Below are positions 25,864 to 34,848 of a stretch of 35,339 nucleotides of DNA, one piece after another. The position numbers and the translations under genes were made by a program. Position 1 is the stretch's first letter, and each line of letters opens with the position of its first letter. The notes under the pieces were generated by a model. The model had not been told where the DNA came from. It saw only the letters and a program-made list of their open reading frames with translations, and did not search any database. The stretch comes from Myxococcota bacterium. Lineage in GTDB: Bacteria > Myxococcota_A > UBA796 > CAJQPC01. The DNA lies in NCBI GenBank assembly GCA_023150775.1, contig JAKLKE010000021.1, positions 250 to 35,588 of the forward strand, given 5' to 3'.

Positions 25864-26675
25864 TGCCGCTGTCGCGCCTGCACGAGGAGCAGGCCTTGAG
25901 CGCCGAGGCTCGCGCCGAACTTAGCCTACGTCAGACGGAGGCGAGCCGACTGTCGCCGGGAAGTGTTCAGATCGACGCGCTGTGGAAGGTCCTAAAAGAT
26001 ACGTCCACTCGGGCCGAGCTGGTGAGCGCCCTGCGCGCTCTGTCCCATGACAAGTGCGCCTACTGCGAATGTGTTGATCCTCGCGACATAGAGCATTTTT
26101 ACCCCAAGAATAGGTATCCCGAGCGGATGTTTCTATGGGTCAATCTGCTCTTCGTCTGCAAGACCTGCAACCTGGACAAGGGCAGGCGTTTCCCATTGGA
26201 AGGCACCCAGGCCCTCTTGATCGAGCCCAGCGCCGAGGATCCCGCCCGCTTCTTCTGGTGGGATCCCGTCACCGGGCGACCCCTCCTGGACAGCGAGCCG
26301 ACGCGCCGCCGACGCGCTGCGGAGACGATCAAAATCCTCCCTCGGCTCAAGCACCAGGACCTCGCGGAGGAGCGACGCAAGCTGCGTTCGGACGTTTTGT
26401 TCTTGTTGACCGAGGTGCTGCAGGAGGTGCCCCGGCCTCCAGATGTCGTCGCGCGCCTTGCCACGGAGTTGTCCCCAACCCAACCACGGCGCAGCGTGCT
26501 CCGCCAGCTCGTGAGCGAGGAGCCCGCCCTCATCGCGGCGGTGCGCGCCCGAGCGCCCGAGCTCGCGCCCCTCCTCGACGCGCTGCCTCCGATGCCCCTC
26601 AGGCCCACCGCCCCCCCTTCCCCCGCCCCCCCGAGGTGTGAACCTTCCCCCGATGAGCCTCTTCCGCCCCGGTGA
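25860..26675 (+). CDS. HNH endonuclease, PtuB-like (candidate Septu system)
   Basis: Start MMPLSRLHEEQALSAEA...; CAYCECVDPRDIEHFYPKNRYPERMFLWVNLLFVCKTCNLDKG HNH/zinc motif; ATGA overlap with the ATPase gene. Confidence 0.78.
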   Translation: MMPLSRLHEEQALSAEARAELSLRQTEASRLSPGSVQIDALWKVLKDTSTRAELVSALRALSHDKCAYCECVDPRDIEHFYPKNRYPERMFLWVNLLFVCKTCNLDKGRRFPLEGTQALLIEPSAEDPARFFWWDPVTGRPLLDSEPTRRRRAAETIKILPRLKHQDLAEERRKLRSDVLFLLTEVLQEVPRPPDVVARLATELSPTQPRRSVLRQLVSEEPALIAAVRARAPELAPLLDALPPMPLRPTAPPSPAPPRCEPSPDEPLPPR

Positions 26676-28764
26676 GAACGTCGAGCGGGTCGCCGAGGGC
26701 GTCCGGGCGCGGGTGATCATCGACGGGGAGGCCTACTTTCAGGCCCTCGCCGCCGCCGCCGCCGTGGCCGAAGAGCAGCTCCTCATCTCGGCCTGGGCCC
26801 TTGACCCCGACGCGGTGATCTTGTTTGACGCCGCCGGGCCGGTGCGGGTGGTGGACCTCTTCGCCCGGGTGCTGGAGCTGCACCCTCGGCTGCGCATCAA
26901 CGTCTTGGCCTGGGACATGGCCCGCACGATGGCCTGGGGCCAGGGTGGGGCGCTGGCGCTGGACGATCCACGCCTCGCCGGGCGGCTGCGGGTGGTCTAC
27001 GACGGCGGCACCCCCTTGGGCGGCAGCCACCACCAGAAGCTCGTCGTCGTCGATGACGTCGTGGCCTTCTGTGGTGGGCTCGACCTCGCCGCCGGGCGCT
27101 TTGACACCCCCGCGCACCGCGTGCTCGACACCCGCCGGGTGAGCGCCCGCGGCGGGCCTCTGCCGCCGTTTCACGACGTGATGATGATGGTGGACGGCTC
27201 GGCCGCCGCCGCCTTGGGCCAGCTCCTGCGCGAGCGGTGGTGGCGGGCGACGGGGGAGGCCCTGCCCACGCCGGGCCCTCGGGCGCCGATCTGGCCTGAG
27301 GGGGAGGGGATTGAGTGGGTTGACGTGCGGGTGGGCATCAGCCTGACCGATCCCAAGGCGAGCCCGCCCCGGCGCCAGGTGCAGGCGCTCTATGCAGACC
27401 TCATCCGCGCCGCCCAAGATCGTCTGTACGTCGAGAACCAGTACCTCACCTCCCGAGACCTCGCCTTGGTCATGGAGGCCCAGCTCAAGGCGACGGAGGG
27501 CCCGGAGCTGCTCATCGTCGGCCCGGAGCACCCCCGGGGCCCCCTGGCCGGGGTCACCGTGGGCCTCGCCCGCTGGCGGCTGTTTGATCGCCTGCGCCGC
27601 GCCGACCGACACAATCGACTGCGCCTGATGTGGCCCGTGGTCTCCCGAGCCCGGGGGGTGGCGCTCTACGTTCACAGCAAGGTGATGATCGTCGATGATC
27701 GGTATGTTCGTGTGGGATCGGCGAACCTCGCCGCCCGCAGCCTACGCGCCGACACCGAGGCCGATCTGTGTCTGGAGCTGACCCGGCCTGAAGACCGCGC
27801 CTCGGCCACGGCCCTGCGGCGGCGCCTCATCGCCGAGCACCTGAACCTGCCCGTGGAGCGTCTCGTTGAGGCCGAGGACCGCCTGGGATCCATGGTGCGC
27901 GCCATGGACGGCCTGCTCGGCGGAGATCGTACCCTGGTGCCCTTTGGTGTGGCCCCCGAGGCCCTGCGGGGGAGCTTCGCTGAAGAGGCGGAGCTGCTCT
28001 ACGACCCGCCCGAGCCCTTCCAGCTCCCGGCGCTGATCGAGGCCGTGCTCGGGCGCGGCGCGCGGGAGCGCCTCACCGCGCGCCTGCCCCGGGGTCTGTG
28101 GACCGTGCTCGCCTTGAGCGTCGGCTTTGGACTGTGGCGGGTGGGGGTGCTGCGCCCCGACGACACGATCCGCCTCGCCGGGGCCACCGTCGAGGCCATC
28201 GCCACCACCTGGGACGGCTGGCTCCTCCTCGCGTTGTTGTGCGGCCTGGCCCTGAGCGTTGGTCTGCCCGTGGCCTTGGTGGTCACCTTGGCGGCCCTAG
28301 AGCTCGGCGTGCGGAGCGGCGGGGCCTTGGCGGCGGTGAGCCTCACCCTGGCGATGAGCGCCACCTGGGGCGTCGGCTACACCTTGGGGCGTCGTCGGGT
28401 GCAGCGCCTCGTGGGCAGCGCGCTCAACCCCATCGCCCAGGCCATCCAGCGCCGGGGCCGGGTGGCCTTCTTCTCATTGCGTCTCTTGCCTGTGGCGCCC
28501 TTCGCGCTGGTGGGCCTCGTCGGCGGCGCGGCGGGGGCGCCGCTGTGGGGGATGCTCTTGGGCTCGTGGCTGGGGCTTCTGCCCTACGTCGCGCTGTTTC
28601 TGGGCTTGGGCGCGTCGCTGCGGCGCTTCTCGATCTCCCCCGACCCCCTGGCCTTCGCCCTGGTGCTCGGCGCCGTCGCGCTCATCCGCGCCGCCCAGGC
28701 CGCGCTCTCCGCCGCCTTGGACCGGGCCGCCGCGAGTTATGGGACACCCCCGGAGGCCCGATGA
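26653..28764 (+). CDS. Phospholipase D / cardiolipin-synthase-like protein fused to C-terminal VTT (DedA/TVP38-like) membrane domain
   Basis: ATG at 26653 (GTG at 26638 possible); two HKD motifs (GGSHHQKLVVVDDVVAFCGGLDL; YVHSKVMIVDDRYVRVGSANL); C-terminal multi-TM LRLLPVAPFALVGLVGGAAGAPLWGMLLGSWLGLLPYVALF. Confidence 0.82.
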   Translation: MSLFRPGENVERVAEGVRARVIIDGEAYFQALAAAAAVAEEQLLISAWALDPDAVILFDAAGPVRVVDLFARVLELHPRLRINVLAWDMARTMAWGQGGALALDDPRLAGRLRVVYDGGTPLGGSHHQKLVVVDDVVAFCGGLDLAAGRFDTPAHRVLDTRRVSARGGPLPPFHDVMMMVDGSAAAALGQLLRERWWRATGEALPTPGPRAPIWPEGEGIEWVDVRVGISLTDPKASPPRRQVQALYADLIRAAQDRLYVENQYLTSRDLALVMEAQLKATEGPELLIVGPEHPRGPLAGVTVGLARWRLFDRLRRADRHNRLRLMWPVVSRARGVALYVHSKVMIVDDRYVRVGSANLAARSLRADTEADLCLELTRPEDRASATALRRRLIAEHLNLPVERLVEAEDRLGSMVRAMDGLLGGDRTLVPFGVAPEALRGSFAEEAELLYDPPEPFQLPALIEAVLGRGARERLTARLPRGLWTVLALSVGFGLWRVGVLRPDDTIRLAGATVEAIATTWDGWLLLALLCGLALSVGLPVALVVTLAALELGVRSGGALAAVSLTLAMSATWGVGYTLGRRRVQRLVGSALNPIAQAIQRRGRVAFFSLRLLPVAPFALVGLVGGAAGAPLWGMLLGSWLGLLPYVALFLGLGASLRRFSISPDPLAFALVLGAVALIRAAQAALSAALDRAAASYGTPPEAR

Positions 28765-30221
28765 TCTTCACCCTCACGCTCCTGTCCTGCGCCGGGGGCG
28801 ACAAAGCCCCCAACGACGACTCCCGGGCCGACAGCGATCCCGTCGATAGCCGCGCCGACGACAGCGCCCCCGTCGACAGCCGCGCCGACGACAGCGCCCC
28901 TGAGGACACGGGCGTGCCGGACCTGCCCTGGACAGACGACCCCTGCGCCCTCGTGGACGTGGGCGACGACCCCTTCGCCGCCCAGATCGCCGTGTGGAGC
29001 GCGCAGGACGACGCCGCGCCGCCGCCCAAGGGGGGCCTCGTGCTCGTGGGCTCCTCGACGATCCGCCGCTGGCGCACGGCCCAGCGGGCTTTGGGGCCAT
29101 ATGCGCCTCTGCAGCGCGGCGTCGGCGGCGCCCGCTCGGCGGACGTGGCCCGACACCTCCCCGAGCTGGCTATCCGCCACGCGCCCTCCGCCGTGCTCAT
29201 GTTCGCCGGCACCAACGACCTCGCCGACGGGCGAAGCGTGCAGTCTGTGGTGGATAACGTGCGCTGCGTGGTGCAGCAGCTCCATGAGGCCCAGCCCGGG
29301 GCCAAGCTCTTCTTCGCGGGTATCACGCCGACGCCGTCGCGCTGGTCGATCTGGGCCGATCAAGACGCCGTGAACCAGGCCATCCAGAGCCTCGCTGCCC
29401 AGCACCCCTCCATCGTTTATATCGACACGGTGAGCGCCCTCCTCGCCACGGGCAGCCCGCCCGACGAGGCGTATTTTGTGGACGGCCTGCACCTCAACGC
29501 CGCGGGCTACGCGCTGTGGGACGCGGCGGTGATCTCGACGGTGCGCCCCAACATGCCCGACGTCGTCGCCGCCGCGCCGGTCGGCCCGCCCTCGGGGAGC
29601 TACCTGCGGGTAGACCTCGGCCCGTCAAACAGCGAGGACGGCGCCCAGACACCGAGCGTTGATGGTTTTGGCATCCGCTGGAACACCTGGCATGGCCTCC
29701 AAGGCGGCGCCCAGGCCCTCGCTGGGGAGGCGCTGCGGGGCCTCGTCACCACCACCGGGGCGGTCACGGGGGTTGACCTCGTGCTCTCCGGCGGCTTTCG
29801 CGCGAACGGCCTGCGCAACGGCGGCCTCACGAGCCCCTCCGGCGACAAGCTCGGCACCTTGGCCGTGTGGCAGGCCACGGCGGACTTCTTCTACACCGGC
29901 GACCCCGACGACCCCGGCGGCCTCATGCTCAGCGGCCTGAGCCCCGACGCCCGGCACACCCTGCGCCTCTTCGCCAGCCGCGCCACAGACGAGGAGACCC
30001 GCATCACCCGCTTCACCGTCGAGGGCGGCGAGGAGGCCGTCTCCGCCGAGGTCACCACCACGGGCCCCGACATCGGCGAGGGCGGCTATGACGGCAATGA
30101 GGGCGCCTTGGTCGTGTTCACCGGCCTCGTGCCCGACGCCTATGGCCGCCTGCACCTCGACGTGGACCGCGCCGCAGGGGCCTTCGCGTACCTGAACCTG
30201 CTGGAGCTAGAGGTCGAGTAG
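28761..30221 (+). CDS. SGNH/GDSL-type hydrolase lipoprotein
   Basis: ATG at 28761 overlaps the PLD stop; LTLLSCAGGD lipobox; LVLVGSSTIRRW, GVGGARSADV, FAGTNDLADG, DGLHLNAAGY (SGNH blocks). Confidence 0.75.
   Translation: MIFTLTLLSCAGGDKAPNDDSRADSDPVDSRADDSAPVDSRADDSAPEDTGVPDLPWTDDPCALVDVGDDPFAAQIAVWSAQDDAAPPPKGGLVLVGSSTIRRWRTAQRALGPYAPLQRGVGGARSADVARHLPELAIRHAPSAVLMFAGTNDLADGRSVQSVVDNVRCVVQQLHEAQPGAKLFFAGITPTPSRWSIWADQDAVNQAIQSLAAQHPSIVYIDTVSALLATGSPPDEAYFVDGLHLNAAGYALWDAAVISTVRPNMPDVVAAAPVGPPSGSYLRVDLGPSNSEDGAQTPSVDGFGIRWNTWHGLQGGAQALAGEALRGLVTTTGAVTGVDLVLSGGFRANGLRNGGLTSPSGDKLGTLAVWQATADFFYTGDPDDPGGLMLSGLSPDARHTLRLFASRATDEETRITRFTVEGGEEAVSAEVTTTGPDIGEGGYDGNEGALVVFTGLVPDAYGRLHLDVDRAAGAFAYLNLLELEVE
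28842..28901 (+). repeat. 30-bp tandem repeat (two copies) coding VDSRADDSAP
   Basis: gtcgatagccgcgccgacgacagcgccccc / gtcgacagccgcgccgacgacagcgcccct. Confidence 0.85.
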
Positions 30222-30308
30222 TTGGCCCTCTCTCAACCCTTCGCCGCCCTGGCCGGGGGGCGCTGCCGGGGATAGCCACGCCCCCAGACCCAACGCCCGA
30301 GGCCTCTG

Positions 30309-31310
30309 ATGGACGTGCTCGCCGTCACCCACACCCAAGAGCCCAGCGCGGCCTGGGTCGCCCAAGCCATCGCCAGGCGCGGTCACCGCCTGATCCGCCT
30401 CGACACCGACCTCTTCCCCAACGCGCCGATGCTGCGCCGCACCCAGCGCGGGACGGAGCTCCTCTCGGCGATTCAGGTGGACGGCGTGTGGGTGCCGCTG
30501 GACGCCAGCACGTCGATCTGGTGGCGGCGGGTGAACCTCTCCTCCAAGATCGATCCCGCCATGGGCCAAGACGCCCACGCCGCGGCGGTCGAGGAGTCGC
30601 GGGTGACGATCCGGGGCCTCGCCAGCGCCCACACCGGCCTCGTCGTCGATCGCCCCCACCACATCCGCCTCGTCGGCGACAAGGCCCTGCAGCTCGGCAT
30701 CGCCGCCCAGGTGGGCCTCGACGTGCTGCCCACCCTCGTGACCAACGACCCTGAGTCCGCCCGGGCGTTTTTCCATGAGCACAACGGCCAGGTGATCACC
30801 AAGATGGAGCACGCCTTCGCGCTCAAGACGGAGGACGGCACCGGCGCCGTGCACACCTCCGTGGTCAAAGAGGAGGATCTCGACGGCCTGGACGGCCTCA
30901 CCGCCTGCCCGATGATCTTCCAGCCCCGGGTACACACCCGCCGGGAGTACCGCATCACCATCGTCGGTCAGCAGGTGATGGTGGGCGCCTTGGACTACAG
31001 CTCCGGGGAGTACGGCACCGACTGGCGCCTCGCCAGCCTGCGCGACAAGGGGGTGGTGCACGCCTGGAAGAAGGCCAGCCTGCCGGACTCTGTGTGCCAG
31101 GCGATGCTGCGCATGATGGACCGCCTCGGCCTCAACTACGGCGCCGCCGACATTCTGGAGGACGAGGCGGGCCGCCTGTGGTTCTTGGAGGTCAACCCCG
31201 CCGGGGAGTGGGCCTGGATGAACCACGCCGGGCTGCCCATCATCGACGCCCTCGCCGACCTGCTCACCGGGGCCGCGCCCGCCCGAGACTGCGTCGTCCC
31301 CAGGGTCTAG
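30309..31310 (+). CDS. ATP-grasp ribosomal peptide maturase, MvdD/MdnC-like
   Basis: 333 aa; MDVLAVTHTQEPSAAWVAQAIARRGHRLIRLDTDLFPN, VTIRGLASAHTGLVVDRPHHIRLVGDKALQLGIAAQVGLDVLPTLVTNDPESARAF, CPMIFQPRVHTRREYRITIVGQQVMVGAL, LGLNYGAADILEDEAGRLWFLEVNPAGEWAW. Confidence 0.88.
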   Translation: MDVLAVTHTQEPSAAWVAQAIARRGHRLIRLDTDLFPNAPMLRRTQRGTELLSAIQVDGVWVPLDASTSIWWRRVNLSSKIDPAMGQDAHAAAVEESRVTIRGLASAHTGLVVDRPHHIRLVGDKALQLGIAAQVGLDVLPTLVTNDPESARAFFHEHNGQVITKMEHAFALKTEDGTGAVHTSVVKEEDLDGLDGLTACPMIFQPRVHTRREYRITIVGQQVMVGALDYSSGEYGTDWRLASLRDKGVVHAWKKASLPDSVCQAMLRMMDRLGLNYGAADILEDEAGRLWFLEVNPAGEWAWMNHAGLPIIDALADLLTGAAPARDCVVPRV

Positions 31311-31330
31311 GGCTCAGGCTGTGAGGCCGC

Positions 31331-32173
31331 TCAGTAGAGCTCCTCGTCGTCCCCCTCGGTGGCGGTGACGATGAGGATGGCGTCGCCGCGCAGCTCAGCG
31401 TCTAAGCTCAGCCAGCTCTCCTCGATGAGCGCCGCGTGCTCCGGGGTGTAGGCGAGGATCGACAGGAGCTGCTTCACCCAGGCGTCTTCAGGGGCGACGT
31501 TCGCCGTAGAGAGCGGCAGATCCCCGAGCTTCTTCGTGAGCAGCTCTGTGGCCAGATCGAGGGTGTAGGGGTCGTCGGGCGGGTAGTGGTAGGCCCGGGT
31601 GACGCTCACGCCGAGCTTGAGGCCGTCGATCTCCACCAGCAGATCGGTCTTTTTTCCGCCGGTGTCGGTGTAGACGATCTCCGCCTCGGTCTTGAGCAGG
31701 GTGGCCAGCTCGCAGCGGTAGAGCACCTCATACGCGAAGACCTCGGAGAGCAGGCTTGAGCCGCCGAGGTTGCCCGCCTCGTAGATGATCTGGCCGCCCT
31801 CGCTGAGCAGGCTGGCGTCGAAGGTCTCCGTGCCGAAGTCTAAGGTGTTGACGTAGAGCCCCGGCGCCGCGTCGCTGAGCAGGGCCTCGGTCAACACGCC
31901 GCAGTCACCGCTGAGCGCGCCGAAGCCGTCGAGGGGCTCGAAGCTGGGCTCGCCGGTGTCGCTGTCTTGGGTGTCGTCGGTGTCGCCGCTGTCTTGGGAG
32001 TCGCCCGTGTCGTCGGGATCGCTGTCGTCGCCGCCGCTGTCGCCGCCGCTGTCTTGGGAGCCTTGGCTGTCGTCCGTCGTCAGCGCGGAGTCGTCGCCCT
32101 CGTCTTTGGCGCCGGAGCAGGCGGCGAGGGGGGTCAGCAGGGCGAGCAGGGCGGTCAGGGTGGGGTGGCGCAT
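31331..32173 (-). CDS. Lipoprotein with Asp/Ser/Gly-rich linker, unknown function
   Basis: Start MRHPTLTALLALLTPLAACSGAKDEGDDSAL...; linker GGDSGGDDSDPDDTGDSQDSGDTDDTQDSDTGEP; globular C-terminus. Confidence 0.7.
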   Translation of the reverse strand: MRHPTLTALLALLTPLAACSGAKDEGDDSALTTDDSQGSQDSGGDSGGDDSDPDDTGDSQDSGDTDDTQDSDTGEPSFEPLDGFGALSGDCGVLTEALLSDAAPGLYVNTLDFGTETFDASLLSEGGQIIYEAGNLGGSSLLSEVFAYEVLYRCELATLLKTEAEIVYTDTGGKKTDLLVEIDGLKLGVSVTRAYHYPPDDPYTLDLATELLTKKLGDLPLSTANVAPEDAWVKQLLSILAYTPEHAALIEESWLSLDAELRGDAILIVTATEGDDEELY

Positions 32174-32311
32174 GGCCGCAAGTCTAACGAGAAAACGGCC
32201 GCGTGGGCCTCGCAACTTTTAGGCCCGATGAAACCAAAGGTCAGAGGCGCGCTTGCGCCCGTCCCCTCCTCTCGTGTAGACTTCAAGCCCCTCCAACACC
32301 CAGGAAGATGC

Positions 32312-34096
32312 ATGGCCTACGACAGCATCCCGTCCAAGATCATCTCGAACGGTCAGAAGTTCGCCGACAAGCCCGCCTACTTCGTGCGCGGCGCCACCGC
32401 CTGGGAGCCCACGAGCTGGAAGACCTACGCCGCCGAGTGTGTGCAGGCGGCGCGTGCGCTGATCAGCCTCGGGTTTCAGCCCGGCGGGACCGTCTCGATC
32501 CTCGGCTTCAACCGGCCGGAGTGGGTGATCCTCGACGTCGCCGCCATGTGCGCGGGCGGCGCCCCGGCGGGCATCTACACGACCTGCTCCCCCACGGAGG
32601 TGCAGTACATCGTCAACCACGCCGAGTCTTCAGTGGTGCTTGTCGAGAACAAGGCCCAGTGGGAGAAGATCCTCGCCAAGATTGACGAGCTGCCCCTGCT
32701 CAAGCACGTCATCCTGATGAAGGGCGCGGAGAAGGTCGAGCACCCCATCGTGCTCACCTGGGAGCAGTTCATGGCGAAGGCCGAGGGCACCCCCGAGAAG
32801 GAGGTCCACGACCGCATCGCCAAGCTGGAGCCCCAGGGCCTCGCCACCTTCATCTACACCTCGGGCACCACCGGGCCGCCCAAAGGCGTGATGTTGTCCC
32901 ACGAGAACCTCTCCTGGACGGCCAACCTCGCCATCAACGACATCGTCGGCGGCGCGGGCCCCGAAGACTGCTCGGTGAGCTACCTGCCGCTCTCGCACAT
33001 CGCCGAGCAGATGTTCTCTATCCACGCCCCGGCCTGCTCGGGCTACGCGGTCTACTTCGCCCAAGGCATCGAGAAGCTCGGCGACAACCTCAAAGAGGTC
33101 CAGCCGACCATCTTCTTCGGCGTGCCCCGCATCTGGGAGAAGTTCCACGCCGGTGTGTCCGGCAAGCTCAAGGAGGCCACGGGCGTCAAGGCCAAGCTCG
33201 TCGAGTGGGCGCGCGGCGTGGCGATTCAGGCCAACGCCCTGAACATGCGCGGCGAGAAGCCCTCGGGCTTCTTGGCCTTCCAGTACGCCTTGGCGAACAA
33301 GCTCATCTACTCGAAGCTCAAGCCCGCCGTAGGCTTAGGCCGCGCCCGGGTCTGTGTCTCTGGCGCCGCGCCCATCGGCAAAGACGTGCTGGAGTTCTTC
33401 TCTTCCCTCGACCTCACCGTGCTAGAGGTCTACGGCCAGTCCGAGGGCTCGGGCCCGACCACCATCAACCGCCCCGGCCGCACCAAACTCGGCACAGTCG
33501 GCCCGGCCCTGCCCGGCGTGACGGTGAAGATCGCTGAGGACGGCGAGATCCTCGTCAAGGGCCCGAACATCTTCTTGGGCTACTACAAAGAGCCCCAAGC
33601 CACCGCCGAGACCCTGGTGGACGGCTGGTTGTGCTCCGGCGACCTGGGCGCGTTTGACAGCGACCAGTTCTTGAGCATCACCGGCCGCAAGAAAGAGATC
33701 ATCATCACCGCCGGCGGCAAAAACATCGCCCCCAAGAACCTAGAGGCGGCGATCAAACAGCACGAGCTGGTGAACGAGGCCGTCGTCATCGGCGACCGCC
33801 GCAAGTTCCTCATCGCGCTCGTCACCATCGACCCCGAGAAGGGGCCGGCCTGGGCCAACGCGAACGGCGTGAAGCCTGAGGAGCTGGCCAACAGCCCGGC
33901 CTTACAGAAAGAGATTCAGCGTCACATCGACGAGATGAACCGCGAGTTCGCCCAGGTGGAGCAGATCAAGAAGTTCAAGATCTTGCCCCGCAACTTCACC
34001 ATCGCCGACAACGAGCTGACCCCGACGCTCAAGGTCAAGCGCAAGAAGGTGAACGAGAGCTGGTCGAAGGAGATCGAGGCGTTGTACGCGGAGTGA
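32312..34096 (+). CDS. Long-chain fatty acid--CoA ligase (AMP-forming)
   Basis: Start MAYDSIPSKIISNGQKF...; AMP-binding motif IYTSGTTGPPKGVMLSH, VYGQSEGSGPTT, DGWLCSGDLGAFD, GRKKEIIITAGGKNIAPKNLE. Confidence 0.93.
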   Translation: MAYDSIPSKIISNGQKFADKPAYFVRGATAWEPTSWKTYAAECVQAARALISLGFQPGGTVSILGFNRPEWVILDVAAMCAGGAPAGIYTTCSPTEVQYIVNHAESSVVLVENKAQWEKILAKIDELPLLKHVILMKGAEKVEHPIVLTWEQFMAKAEGTPEKEVHDRIAKLEPQGLATFIYTSGTTGPPKGVMLSHENLSWTANLAINDIVGGAGPEDCSVSYLPLSHIAEQMFSIHAPACSGYAVYFAQGIEKLGDNLKEVQPTIFFGVPRIWEKFHAGVSGKLKEATGVKAKLVEWARGVAIQANALNMRGEKPSGFLAFQYALANKLIYSKLKPAVGLGRARVCVSGAAPIGKDVLEFFSSLDLTVLEVYGQSEGSGPTTINRPGRTKLGTVGPALPGVTVKIAEDGEILVKGPNIFLGYYKEPQATAETLVDGWLCSGDLGAFDSDQFLSITGRKKEIIITAGGKNIAPKNLEAAIKQHELVNEAVVIGDRRKFLIALVTIDPEKGPAWANANGVKPEELANSPALQKEIQRHIDEMNREFAQVEQIKKFKILPRNFTIADNELTPTLKVKRKKVNESWSKEIEALYAE

Positions 34097-34112
34097 GCCG
34101 CGTGGTGTGAGA

Positions 34113-34156
34113 CCGCCGCCGTCGCCTTCACCCGGGTTGGGTGGGGGTGGCGGCGG
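34113..34156 (+). terminator. GC-rich hairpin downstream of acyl-CoA ligase (possible terminator)
   Basis: ccgccgcc (34113-34120) complementary to ggcggcgg (34149-34156); no U-tract. Confidence 0.35.
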
Positions 34157-34175
34157 GTGGGTGAGGGGACCTCTT

Positions 34176-34742
34176 ATGATTTGGATGTGGTTGCTCATCG
34201 GTTGCGCGACGGAGGAGGAGGCCAAGGCGGAGGTCGAGCTCTTCCGCGCGGTGCCATCTCGCTGCGACGTGGCGCAGTACTTTTACGGCGAGCCCCCTGC
34301 GGGTGACGATCTGACGCACAGCAAATTCTGGATCACGCGGTCGTGCCTTTGGAGACGCGGTGGGTCCGAGTGCGAGACGCTGCGTGAATCTCCGATCGGG
34401 GATTATTCCTGGCTGCTCGATCCGTTCTCTGAGCAGGGCACCTATTTTGCCCACCTCCAGTCCCCTTACGACCCACTCCAGCTCTTCGAGACCTGCAAAC
34501 TCGTCGCTGGGGAGCCCATGACCCCTGTTCTTGTGGTGGAGCCCACAACCTTTGTCGGCGAGTCGCCTGTTCGTGCGCAGATTCACAACGTCCGCTGGAT
34601 CTCGGACACCTCCGTCCTGATGTGGATGCACGCCGGCGAAGAGACCGAAGGCAAAAGAATCCTCTGTGTGCTGGGAGACCCCAACGCCGACGCATCAAGC
34701 GCCTGCCGCGAGGTCTCCGAGGCCTGGACGCGCGGGGAGTGA
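34176..34742 (+). CDS. Small lipoprotein, unknown function
   Basis: Start MIWMWLLIGCATEEEAKAEVE (short signal and lipobox); 188 aa. Confidence 0.55.
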   Translation: MIWMWLLIGCATEEEAKAEVELFRAVPSRCDVAQYFYGEPPAGDDLTHSKFWITRSCLWRRGGSECETLRESPIGDYSWLLDPFSEQGTYFAHLQSPYDPLQLFETCKLVAGEPMTPVLVVEPTTFVGESPVRAQIHNVRWISDTSVLMWMHAGEETEGKRILCVLGDPNADASSACREVSEAWTRGE

Positions 34743-34848
34743 CGCCTGCAGATGGTGGCGGTTGAGGTTCAGGAGGGCGCGGGAAGGCTGTGGCGGTGTG
34801 GTTTGCGGCGTTGTTGTCCTTGGTGGGGATGGCGACGTAGCTCAGAAG

